Under the pieces are notes generated by a model. That model did no database searches. It was not told the DNA's origin and saw only the letters and a list, made by a program, of their open reading frames with translations. This document shows positions 30,122-39,900 of a stretch of 64,000 nucleotides of DNA, in pieces. Position numbers and translations under genes: made by a program. Each line of letters begins with the position of its first letter. Position 1 is the first letter of the stretch. The stretch covers positions 310,001 to 374,000 of the forward strand of contig AP027304.1 of NCBI GenBank assembly GCA_036322835.1, given 5' to 3'. The DNA is from Tenuifilaceae bacterium CYCD (GTDB taxonomy: Bacteria; Bacteroidota; Bacteroidia; Bacteroidales; Tenuifilaceae).

Positions 30122-30727
30122 CTAAATTTTAGACTCAAATCTTTTTTCTACCACCTTCCAGTCCAACACATTCCAAAAATTTTGAATGTATTCCGGCCTT
30201 CGGTTCTGATACTTCAAGTAGTAGGCATGTTCCCATACATCTAACCCAATTAAAGGGAAGCCTTTAATCTCGGCAACATCCATCAGTGGATTGTCCTGAT
30301 TCGGGGTCGAAAAGATTTTCAACTCTCTGTTATCAAGCACAAGCCAAGCCCACCCTGATCCAAATCGTGTTGCTGCTGCATTAGAAAACTTTTCCCGAAA
30401 CTCTCCAAATGATCCAAAAGACTTTTGAATCATTTTCAGGAGTTCTCCGGAAGGTTCTCCACCTCCATTTGGCGACATTATTTCCCAGTAAAGATTATGG
30501 TTATAATAGCCACCTCCATTATTACGAATTGCAGCAGAATGCTTCGACGTATCCTTTAGTATCTCCTCTATCGGAAAAGCCAAGAGCGAAGTTCCATCTA
30601 TTGCAGAATTTAAATTATTGGTATATGCAGCATGATGCTTTGTGTGATGTATCTCCATTGTTATAGCATCAATATAAGGCTCTAACGCCTTATAATCGTA
30701 TTTTAGTGCTGGTAGTTGAAATGACAT
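30122..30727 (-). CDS. sodA: Superoxide dismutase, manganese type
   Basis: 201 residues from the ATG at 30727, chosen because homologues begin near MSFQLPALKYDY. The frame stays open upstream to 30796 and an in-frame ATG at 30760 is possible. Metal ligands are H27, H77 (GGGYYNHNLYW), D163 and H167 (DVWEHAYYLKYQ). The NNGGG run (71-73) and Q144 in TPNQDNP are the manganese-type second-shell pattern, opposite to the first sod gene. It detoxifies superoxide in the cytosol. It stands alone between an upstream gap and a terminator and is probably regulated separately from sodB, for example by iron or oxygen, although no operator was recognised. Confidence 0.94.
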   Translation of the reverse strand: MSFQLPALKYDYKALEPYIDAITMEIHHTKHHAAYTNNLNSAIDGTSLLAFPIEEILKDTSKHSAAIRNNGGGYYNHNLYWEIMSPNGGGEPSGELLKMIQKSFGSFGEFREKFSNAAATRFGSGWAWLVLDNRELKIFSTPNQDNPLMDVAEIKGFPLIGLDVWEHAYYLKYQNRRPEYIQNFWNVLDWKVVEKRFESKI

Positions 30728-30911
30728 AGCTTTACGTTTTTGATTGTTATTTGTATTCATTTTAAATAAAAACCAAATTCGTAAAAGAATGTTCAAAAAA
30801 GACAGGAAAAACTTTGAGGCTAGAATTGTAAAAAATAAACAATTTGTATGGCTTAGTACTAATTAACTATACTTGTTATTTATATGAATTGAAATTTTAA
30901 TTGAGAAGAAA

Positions 30912-31148
30912 TTAATTCGGCTTTTTGGAGCTATTGGATTTCCCATTTAAGTACTTAACCACTTCCTTCTTGAAAGAATACACCTCAATTCCCATAAAGT
31001 AGTATCTAATCATCCAAAACTCCACATACCACTTTTCATCAAGCGAATGAATCTTATCTAAAATTTGTTGTGTTCTTCCAAAAAAAGGTTTTTTTAGAGT
31101 ATCCATTTGATAATTATAAAATCCGCTATAATCTCCACTATTCATCAT
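30912..31148 (-). CDS. Small unknown protein (78 residues)
   Basis: A 78-residue ORF with an aromatic-rich middle (KWYVEFWMIRYYFMGIEVYSF) and a basic, Ser/Lys-rich tail. No family is recognised and no signal peptide or metal motif is seen. It fills an otherwise empty gap between mqnD and sodA on the same strand as both, and the base composition resembles neighbouring genes. It may be a real small gene or a chance ORF. Confidence 0.45.
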   Translation of the reverse strand: MMNSGDYSGFYNYQMDTLKKPFFGRTQQILDKIHSLDEKWYVEFWMIRYYFMGIEVYSFKKEVVKYLNGKSNSSKKPN

Positions 31149-31243
31149 AAAAATAACATTTTGTTAATAATAAACTCTATATAATATTCGATTTTTTATG
31201 ATAAACGTAAGTGTAACAAAATTGTTCGTTGAATTCCAATATG

Positions 31244-32071
31244 TTAACCAACAAAAAAATTACTTACATCAAAATTATTCCGAAGTTGACCGGATGCTTT
31301 AAGCAATTTCATCACTGCATTTCGGCCATTCTGACCTAAACTCAAAGAATATCTATTCACATATAAATCGATATGCCTAAGCATAACCTCCTCTTCCATT
31401 TCCTGAGCATATTGCTTTACGTAAGGCATTACCTCCTGAGGTTTTTCAAAAGCATACTCAACACTTTCCCGAAGCATTCCATTCAAATCAACTTTAACGT
31501 ATTCGGGTAAATCCCTCCGAACTGCTATTCCTCCCAATGGTGTTGGCATTCCCGATTTTTTTTCCCAATAGTTTCCCAAATCCATAACCTTAAGCAACCC
31601 TTTTTGCTCAAAAGTGAATCTCGACTCATGAATAATAACACCAACGTCTACCTCATTGCTCATTACCACATCCATAATCTCTGAGAACAGGTAAAACTTT
31701 TTCTGATTAGCATTCGGGAATGCAAGGTTAAATAAAAGATGGGCAGTGGTTCGCTCTCCCGGGAGAGCAACTTTAACAAAAGGAACCTCATCGGGGTAAA
31801 TTTTGCGCTTACTTACAACTAAAGGGCCAACCCCTTTGCCTAAAGCGCTACCCGAATCGAGTAGTTGATACTTATCTGCCACATACGGAAAAGCCCCATA
31901 GCTTAACTTAGTTATATCAGGATAGCCATCCTCCGCTAACCTGTTTAGTTCCTCAATATCAGCAAGATGCAAATCAAAATAAAACCCCTTTGTATTAATT
32001 TTATTGGAAACCATTGCTCCAAACATAAAGGTATCGTTCGGGCAGGTCGAAAAATTCAACTTCAACTTCAT
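31244..32071 (-). CDS. mqnD: 1,4-dihydroxy-6-naphthoate synthase
   Basis: A 275-residue enzyme of the futalosine route to menaquinone. It converts cyclic dehypoxanthine futalosine to 1,4-dihydroxy-6-naphthoate. The start KLNFSTCPNDTFMFGA and the internal DITKLSYGAFPYVADKYQLLDSGSALGKGVGPLVVS are typical of MqnD, a periplasmic-binding-protein-like fold without a signal peptide. The length is normal for the family. It follows the futalosine hydrolase gene by 10 bp, so the two consecutive branch enzymes are co-transcribed. Other mqn genes are not in the window. Confidence 0.95.
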   Translation of the reverse strand: MKLKLNFSTCPNDTFMFGAMVSNKINTKGFYFDLHLADIEELNRLAEDGYPDITKLSYGAFPYVADKYQLLDSGSALGKGVGPLVVSKRKIYPDEVPFVKVALPGERTTAHLLFNLAFPNANQKKFYLFSEIMDVVMSNEVDVGVIIHESRFTFEQKGLLKVMDLGNYWEKKSGMPTPLGGIAVRRDLPEYVKVDLNGMLRESVEYAFEKPQEVMPYVKQYAQEMEEEVMLRHIDLYVNRYSLSLGQNGRNAVMKLLKASGQLRNNFDVSNFFVG

Positions 32072-32081
32072 AATTGTAAAT

Positions 32082-32756
32082 CTATAAATCTATAACATCA
32101 AGATTTGAAAATAGTTTCAATACCTGATCGTGCAAATTGGTAAGAGCTTCACCTATTTTCCAGTTACTTCTATTCCTTGGCTCAACAACATTCGAAATAG
32201 CCCTTATGCATAGAAAAGGTTTGCCAGTATATAAGCACGAATAAAAAATGGCAGCACTTTCCATTGTTTCAACATCAGGATTCCATGTATTTGCAATTCT
32301 ACTAATAACTTCTTCTGAGCCACTAGCAGTTCCCAGCGTTACTCCTTTTACCTTTGCTATTTCTGGAATCGAAAATTTCTCAGCCCAAGGATTTACCATA
32401 ACATCGCCTTCAATTAATGATTTTTTTTCCATTAAGCCGGCTCTGTATAACGACATGAACTTACCGTTATCATCAACACCATAATCACCAAACGTATCCT
32501 TACAAATATTTACAACCTGACCAAGTTTTAGCTTATCACTATAACTTCCGGCAATCCCAATGTTAAAGATTAAGTCATATCCATCTACAAATCGAGCCAA
32601 GTGAAAAACCGTGGGAACAGCCCCAACCCCTGTTACAATAATGTCAATATTTTGGTGTGACTGTGCTTTTAGATTAACGGGCTTGCCAATCTGAATGTCA
32701 GATTTTACAAACATCTTGGCTTCCAGAACTGTTGCAACGACAACTAGTATTCTCAA
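32082..32756 (-). CDS. mqnB: Futalosine hydrolase
   Basis: A 224-residue nucleosidase of the PNP/UDP phosphorylase (MTA/SAH nucleosidase-like) fold. It removes hypoxanthine from futalosine in menaquinone synthesis. Visible features are MRILVVVATVLEAKMF at the start, GVGAVPTVFHLAR, the glycine-rich IFNIGIAGSY and VETMESAAIFYSC, the conserved Met-Glu-Ser/Asp region near the ribose site. mqnD follows within 10 bp. It diverges from the pterin gene at 32854, so both promoters lie within ~100 bp; a TATCTTTCG-like element (32789 region, - strand) is the best but imperfect candidate. Confidence 0.93.
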   Translation of the reverse strand: MRILVVVATVLEAKMFVKSDIQIGKPVNLKAQSHQNIDIIVTGVGAVPTVFHLARFVDGYDLIFNIGIAGSYSDKLKLGQVVNICKDTFGDYGVDDNGKFMSLYRAGLMEKKSLIEGDVMVNPWAEKFSIPEIAKVKGVTLGTASGSEEVISRIANTWNPDVETMESAAIFYSCLYTGKPFLCIRAISNVVEPRNRSNWKIGEALTNLHDQVLKLFSNLDVIDL

Positions 32757-32853
32757 GGTTTAAATTCTTTTAACTAAACAGATAGTCTCGAAAGATATAC
32801 TTTTTTTTATCTTTAACCGAAAATTAAACCCTACAATATACCTATACGTAAAA

Positions 32854-33276
32854 ATGCCAATTGCATACATTACCCGTAGAGAAAGGTTTAGCGCAGCTCA
32901 TCGCCTTTACCGTGATGATTTCTCGGAACAGGAAAACTTCGATAATTTCGGCAACTGCTCACATAAAAACTGGCACGGCCATAATTTTGAATTGTTTGTA
33001 ACCATTAAAGGAGAAATCAATCCAAAACTAGGTTTTGTTGCAAACCTAAAGACAGTTAGCAAGCTGATACGTGATTTGGTTGTTGAAAAACTCGATCATA
33101 AGAATATCAATATCGATGTTGATTTTATGAAGGGAAAACTGGCATCAACTGAGAACTTGGCTGTTTCTATTTGGGAGGTGTTAGATCAACCTATCAAAAA
33201 TTTAGGAGCCAGTTTACACTGTGTAAAAATACAGGAAACCGAAAATAATTTTGTAGAATATTTTGGCGATAAGTAG
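32854..33276 (+). CDS. 6-pyruvoyl-tetrahydropterin synthase / QueD family protein
   Basis: A 140-residue enzyme of COG0720. Zinc ligands are H16 (FSAAHRL), H41 and H43 (HGH); the catalytic Cys C35 is separated from HGH by five residues (CSHKNWHGH). Later KLDHKNIN and KIQETENN provide the Asp-His and Glu of the active site. QueD enzymes usually have CxxxHGH, whereas the CxxxxxHGH spacing is that of true 6-pyruvoyl-tetrahydropterin synthases, so a tetrahydropterin product is at least as likely as 6-carboxytetrahydropterin. folE follows after 33 bp and supplies the dihydroneopterin triphosphate substrate. Product identity is inferred. Confidence 0.85.
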   Translation: MPIAYITRRERFSAAHRLYRDDFSEQENFDNFGNCSHKNWHGHNFELFVTIKGEINPKLGFVANLKTVSKLIRDLVVEKLDHKNINIDVDFMKGKLASTENLAVSIWEVLDQPIKNLGASLHCVKIQETENNFVEYFGDK

Positions 33277-33309
33277 TTTTATTTTTTCGTATTCATAAAC
33301 AATAAATAG

Positions 33310-33948
33310 ATGGAAATAATTAATAGCGGAGCAGCTATCAATGAGAATGAGGGTTACTCAAGAATTGATAAGTGGAACGCAGAAACCACTCAAAAGTTAG
33401 CGGATCACTACAAAGCTATTCTTGAAATTTTGGGAGAAGATATTAACCGTGAAGGACTTCAACGAACACCTATCCGAGTGGCCAAGGCAATTCAATTCCT
33501 TACACATGGATACAATGTAGATCCATTCGAAATAGTTCGGTCTACAAAGTTCAAGGAGGATTACCCCCAAATGGTAATTGTAAAAGACATTGAACTTTAC
33601 TCAATGTGCGAGCACCACATGATACCATTTTACGGGAAAGCACACGTTGCGTATATTCCCAATGGCTATATAACTGGCTTAAGCAAGATTGCTCGCGTGG
33701 TTGAAGCTTATGCTCGACGATTACAGGTACAGGAAAGGCTAACCATGCAGATTAGAGATTGCATACAAGAAACCCTAAACCCAATTGGAGTTGCCGTTGT
33801 TATTGAGGCTGGCCACATGTGCATGCAGATGCGTGGCGTACAAAAACAGAACTCAGTTACAACCACCTCGGCTTTTACCGGAGCATTTTTAACAGATATG
33901 AAAACCCGAGAAGAGTTTATTCACTTAATTGGAATTCGATTACACTAA
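33310..33948 (+). CDS. folE: GTP cyclohydrolase I
   Basis: A 212-residue type I enzyme that converts GTP to 7,8-dihydroneopterin triphosphate, the entry to folate, tetrahydropterin and queuosine synthesis. Zinc ligands are C100 and H103 ([10 protein letters not shown]) and C171 ([10 protein letters not shown]). Other hallmarks are [35 protein letters not shown] and the C-terminal TSAFTGAF. It lies 33 bp downstream of the PTPS-like gene, which should use its product. A bidirectional terminator follows. Confidence 0.97.
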   Translation: MEIINSGAAINENEGYSRIDKWNAETTQKLADHYKAILEILGEDINREGLQRTPIRVAKAIQFLTHGYNVDPFEIVRSTKFKEDYPQMVIVKDIELYSMCEHHMIPFYGKAHVAYIPNGYITGLSKIARVVEAYARRLQVQERLTMQIRDCIQETLNPIGVAVVIEAGHMCMQMRGVQKQNSVTTTSAFTGAFLTDMKTREEFIHLIGIRLH

Positions 33949-33964
33949 AAAATTATTATCAATA

Positions 33965-33989
33965 AAAAAGCCCCTTTTCGGGGCTTTTT
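33965..33989. terminator. Bidirectional hairpin terminator
   Basis: AAAAAGCCCC/GGGGCTTTTT with a 5-base loop lies between folE (+) and the giant adhesin (-) and can serve both. Confidence 0.88.
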
Positions 33990-33995
33990 CCATAT

Positions 33996-36900
33996 CTACT
34001 GACGTATAAACTTCTTCACAAAATCACCTTCAGAAGTTGTTCCTTTCAGAATATAAACACCATTCTGTAAACTCTGAACTGGAATTGTAAACTGATCCTG
34101 ATTTGGATTGTAAATACTGATTAATCTACCGGTAACATCATAAACAGCAATCTGTTCAATGCTATACTGGCAACTGACGTGAAGTTGCTCAGCAACAGGG
34201 TTTGGATATATACTCACTAGTGAATTAATATCTATAGGGTTTATTGTGGTTAACGGGGATAAATCGAATGTTTTAACCTGAAAAATCTCATTTGTGTACA
34301 AGTTTTGCACAAATACCACAAGCCGTGAATCTGCCAACTCGTCGTTGCTAGCAGGTGTCCATGTAAGGTTGAAAGTCTGCGTTTCGCCTTTTCCTAGATT
34401 ATTAGTGATACTAACGCCACCTGGATCGGGAATAAAATTACGCAACACATTGTAGTAAGATGTGCCGCTCACATCAATGCTATTTTTAATAACAGCACAC
34501 TGCAACCCAACACTCTTTCCTGTAAGATCAACATTATTGGTTAAATTCACATTGATATTACATGTACTACCATTCATTTCTGCAGAAATTTCAATGCCAA
34601 CCTTTGGGTCGTATAGCGAACGAACATCAACACTATCCTTCATTGCGCTAAAATATGTTGTGGCATTTAGTCCACCAGGGAATGAAAATAAACGATCTCC
34701 ACTTACAACAGCGTAAGGTATTGCAGAAACCCCATAGTAATAAACCCTTGAGGATGGGCCATTAGTATAGAACTGGTATAATGGATCACCTGCAGGATTC
34801 GAAGTGTGATAATGAATTGGAATAATATCATTAACTAAATCCTGCTCAACAGTTCGAACCTGAGGATAGTACGATTCAGCCTCCGATAGATTTGTATTAG
34901 TAAAATACTCATACAATACATTCTGCTGCTTATTGCCTATCCAGAAGTTATCGAATGCAAAACCATTGAATGGCTGAATTGCCTGTGCATCCGCTGCATA
35001 AACTACCCTAAACCTGACTAATTGGTTCCCCTTCAAATTTTCTAAACTATGCCGAGCGCTAACCCAACCATTGGTATTCTCACTCCATCCAAGAAAATCG
35101 TCGGCAGGCTTACTCTTAATAGAGTTAGAATTAAACCAATTAATTCCTTCGTCCATATCACCAAGATTTTCCCAGGTAACACCTCCATCCAATGAGTACT
35201 GTAAAACGGCACCATCACGTCCCTCCTCTGGCGAAGACCAAATGTCAAACTTGAGCATTGGGCGTGATAATGTATCGAAATCGAAGCAAGGGCTTAAAAC
35301 CTGTGAATTTTCTACGTGCTGATTATTTAAATCGACACTAGTAAACCACACTTTGCTATCGCTTATAATAATATCGTTTCGAAGCCCTAAGTTCCAGCTG
35401 GAGTATTCTGTTTCATCATCCTTCTTAACAAACCAATCGGTAACGTCGCCCTCAAAATTCTGATAGTATGCATTATCGGCATAATCAGTAATCTTTATAA
35501 CAGGCTTTATTGAAATTTGCTTAGTTATTGAATCCCTACAGTGCTCCTTCGATTCAACAATCAATTTCACATCAAATTCACCTGTATTCGGAAATGCATA
35601 ATCAATTGTTTTGTCGGCTATAGTTTCATTATTTATAATCCACGTATAAGTTTCAATCGAACTTGTATCGGATGTACTCTCGAATCGAGTAGGGGCAATT
35701 GAAGAAAAACAATCGTTATAGTAAACAAAACTAGCGCTTGCCCCCTTTCCTACGTCAATAATTTTTTCTAGACTTGAACTACACCCTTCACTAGTAGTGG
35801 CAACCAATTTAACGCGCTTTGATCCGCTCGTGGTATAAATTTTTGACGCATTATAGTCGGCAACAGGCTCGTCGTTTGAACCATCTAAGTACCACTGCCA
35901 TTGACTTACGGTTCCATCAAACTGAGTTTCATTAGTATAAACAACCGGTATTGTTTGCAAATCGGTACATGTATTCTCGACAGAGAAACCAACTGTTGGA
36001 ATTGCCTTAACATTAACATCGGTATAATTACTAATTGTACAACCCGATTGTGTATTGGTGTATCTCCCTGTAATCCTATTTACTCCGACATTGGCATCTG
36101 CAGGATAAAATTTATTACCAACAATCCCGCTACCCTCGAATACTGCGGTAGAATAATTGCTTAACAATGTTACTGTTTGATCGTTCATACAGTATGCTAA
36201 ATCCTCGTTAAAGCCACTTATTGCAACTACATCCGACGAGTCAACCTTAATCTTTGAATCAATCCATAAATCGGTTACACCATCTGTGTACTTGTACTTA
36301 TACCTAACGGTATGCTCTCCACCACCTGTTAATCTTGGATAGAAGTAGGCCTTATCGGAACTTAAATCCCCTTGGTCAATCCCATCACCTATAAATTCGC
36401 CACCCGCTAAGCCATTCTCCGAAGAACCTGTTAGTATTAGAGTATCGGAATAATAACAAGCCCATCCATTTTCGGGAATACCTGCAATGGAAGCATCGGC
36501 CTGAATAACGTGTATTGTTTTATCAACATTACTCTCGCACTCATTTGCATCCTTTACATAGTATGTTAGCACAATATCACCCACCTGCGTGTTGCTTGGA
36601 TAAAATACATTGTCGACAACACCCGTTCCACTGAAAGAAAATACTCCTGTGGTATAATTTCCTGATAACGGAATTGGATCACCGTAAATAAATGCATTAC
36701 TTGGAACCGTTGATGCAAATTCAGGTACTGGAACTGTATTAACCTTGAACGATTTAGATGTAGATGCTTGGCATCCATTGTTCGATGTAAAGGTATAAGT
36801 AATACTATAGGTTCCGGGAGACTCCTTGTAGGGATATATTTCTGCAGAACTTCCCAGTTTCTCAAACGCTGACGCAGTACCACTATAGGTAAAATTAGCC

Positions 36901-39900
36901 GTTCCTCCCAAAAGGTAACCCTGGGTTCCTAATATTTCATCCTTTGTAACACTAGTACAGTAACTGGTATCAAGACTAGATATATTTACCTCGCCAATAC
37001 TATCAACGGTCACTTCCTGGTAAACGGAATAATCTACCCCATTAATTCTGTAGCTATACCAAACCGTATCCTTTCCACTACCAACCCTATCAATATAGTA
37101 TAGAGCGGTATTCTTGCCAGATGATTCAATTGCATTCCGATAACTCGAGAATACACCAGTTATAGTATCGCTAATATTTGGAACACAAGAAATGCTAACA
37201 GCGCTATGCGGGTAACAATAAATTGAATTAAGATTTTGAATTTCTTCGGTGGCCTTATATATAACCGTAGTATCAATTAATTGATTTGAACAGGCATTGG
37301 TATCGGTATAGGAGTATGTAATAACAATTGGAACTCCAATACGTGCCGCTGAGGTAAATAATGTATCGCGAGATACACCCTCTCCGCTAAACAGATAATC
37401 TGTACTCGTATAATTTCCCACCAAAGGAATTGTTCCCTGATCATAGTTATAGTTATTCTGTAGACTAAACGAAAGATGTGGCAACGGGTTTATATGCACT
37501 GTATGCGAAACAGGATCGGAAATACAGCCATTTTTCGATTCATAGTAGTATGAAACTGTATAGTCTTGCTCAGACAAGGCTGAGCTGTACTTAAACCGTG
37601 CGGTATGAGAATCGGTAGTGAATGAGAAAACAGAGGTTGGCCCCGAAAAATGCCCTTTATCGCCCGATTCGCTAGTAAACCCGGCAGCCGAGAATGTAAT
37701 TTCATTGCCCAAAGTATTGTAACAGTAAGCATTATCTAAGCCGCTTATACTGATTCCTGTTGCCTTTCCCTCTATTGTAAATGATTTTGTAATATAAGAA
37801 ACTTGCTCGAGCGAAGGCCATTTATACGATGTATATTTAACGGTATAACTACCAACCTCAAACAAAGTTGGAGTTAGCGTTAATGTTATACTATCGACCT
37901 GAGTCCATCCGCTTCCATAAAGGTTTCCATTACTATCAAAAACCTGAAAAACGCCGGTATATCCATCGGGCAGAACTCCATCAACGGTATCCTTTGCAGC
38001 ATACTCGCAGTAAACCGAGCTCAAACTCAAAATATTAATAGGAGTACTGGAAACATACACCTCACTAGTATCCTTACCCACACACCCAGTTGAAGCATTG
38101 GTATAAGTATAAATAATTGGTAAATACTGATCCTGCTTTTCCTCTGGGATGATTGATGGGTAGAAATAATATGCACCACTTAAATAGCCAACCCCCTCGC
38201 CACTGAATATTCCAGTACGCTTATCGGTAGGCTGAACATACTTTGAAAGTTCGTCTTTTGAAGAATTGAGAGTGTACGGCGAACCCGTTATATTAAGAGC
38301 TACAACTGGTAGCGGATTCACCGTTATTGTTGCATTTTCGATTGCTGATGAGTTGGTATTTCCTGTAGCATCAACAATATCAACCAACGTAAAAGTACCT
38401 TTTAGAACATTTACGACATAACTATCGGCATTCAAATCTGTCACAGTATGATTTTCAACTCCATCAGAATAGGTGAAAGTATATGGTTTTTTCCCTGTCA
38501 ATGTAAAGGTAATCGGAACAGTTGGCTCTGCATAGTCGCATCTTGCTATTGTTCCGGTAATTCTTACGGTAGGTTTTGTTCCATATATCTGTTTGGCAAT
38601 TGCCAAATAGCTGAATGTACTACCAACATTTCCAGCCACATCAGCAATTGTTACATCACCTAGTTGGAGCGGAGTCTCCTGATCTGTATCGCCATCACCA
38701 ACGGTGTATGTTGCAGTATAGGTAACACCCCCATCGGTGGTGCTCCAAACTATTGTTTTCCCATTATAGGTTGTTGGGGTAATAATCAATCCTGTTTCGG
38801 AAGTAGCTGGAGTTAATGTGAATATCAACTGATCGCCAATCTTTAAAATACCTGAACTCTCCGCATTGCTCGTTAACGATGATATTTGGGGCGTTTTTGA
38901 ATCTATTGTAAGCGTTCCACCCTGGACACTTGCCAAAGTTATTGCCACATTGGTATTACCAGCCTTATCTAATAAAACAATGTTTATAGGTAAATTACTA
39001 ATTGCAGCCTGCTCGTTGTCATTTTCCTGAATCTGATAGTTTATCCTGTAGGTATTATCATCATTATTAACTAAAAGTTGATCCTTTGCATTAACACTAA
39101 TAGTTTGACCCGTATAGGTTTTGCCATCGGTCTGTAACGTTACCGTAATAATATCTCCAACATTATAAACTCCAGATGGAACTGTAACTGATGAAATAAC
39201 AGGGCTTTGAATATCTATTGTTACTGATAAAGGATTTGATGCTACACTGCTATTAGCCGCCTGATCTGTAGCCACTACAGTAATATCATGAATTCCTTCG
39301 GTCAAAGCACTTGATGTAATTGTCCATACTCCAGTAGCATCAGCAGATGTTGTACCCACAAGCCCATCCACACTACTATAAAGATTCACTGTAGAATTCA
39401 CTTCCGCCATACCTGTGAAAGTCGAAGCACTAACATTGGTAAGATTATCTGTACTTGAGGTACCGCTATCAGAAGTCAAATCGGGCATACCAGGCTTTGC
39501 CGGGCTTTCCGTATCGATCGTTACTGAAAGAACCGTCGAAGACGGACTTGCATTACCTGAAATATCCAAGGCCTTTACAGTTATACTCTTCACACCATCA
39601 GACAATACCGAAGAAGTAATAGACCAATTTCCACCAGTGGCTGTTCCGCTTCCAATTTCAACCGCTCCATTGTATAATTTAACAATAGAACCAGACTCAG
39701 CAGTCCCTATAAATGTTGGGGTATTATCATTGGTGACATTATCCGTTGAAACTCCACTATCTGAACCAGAATCTAAATCTGGAGCACTAGGAGTTGCTGG
39801 AATGGTCAAATCTATAACAACAGTTAACGATGCTGATGCAATACTCACATTTCCTGCAAGATCGGTTGATGTCACAGAGATATTGTGAGAATCTTCGGCT

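Noticed and set aside
30728-30796. Longer start for the manganese-type dismutase, possibly a signal peptide
   Set aside because: The extra residues have no cleavage site and the family starts at the later ATG. The ATG at 30760 remains possible.
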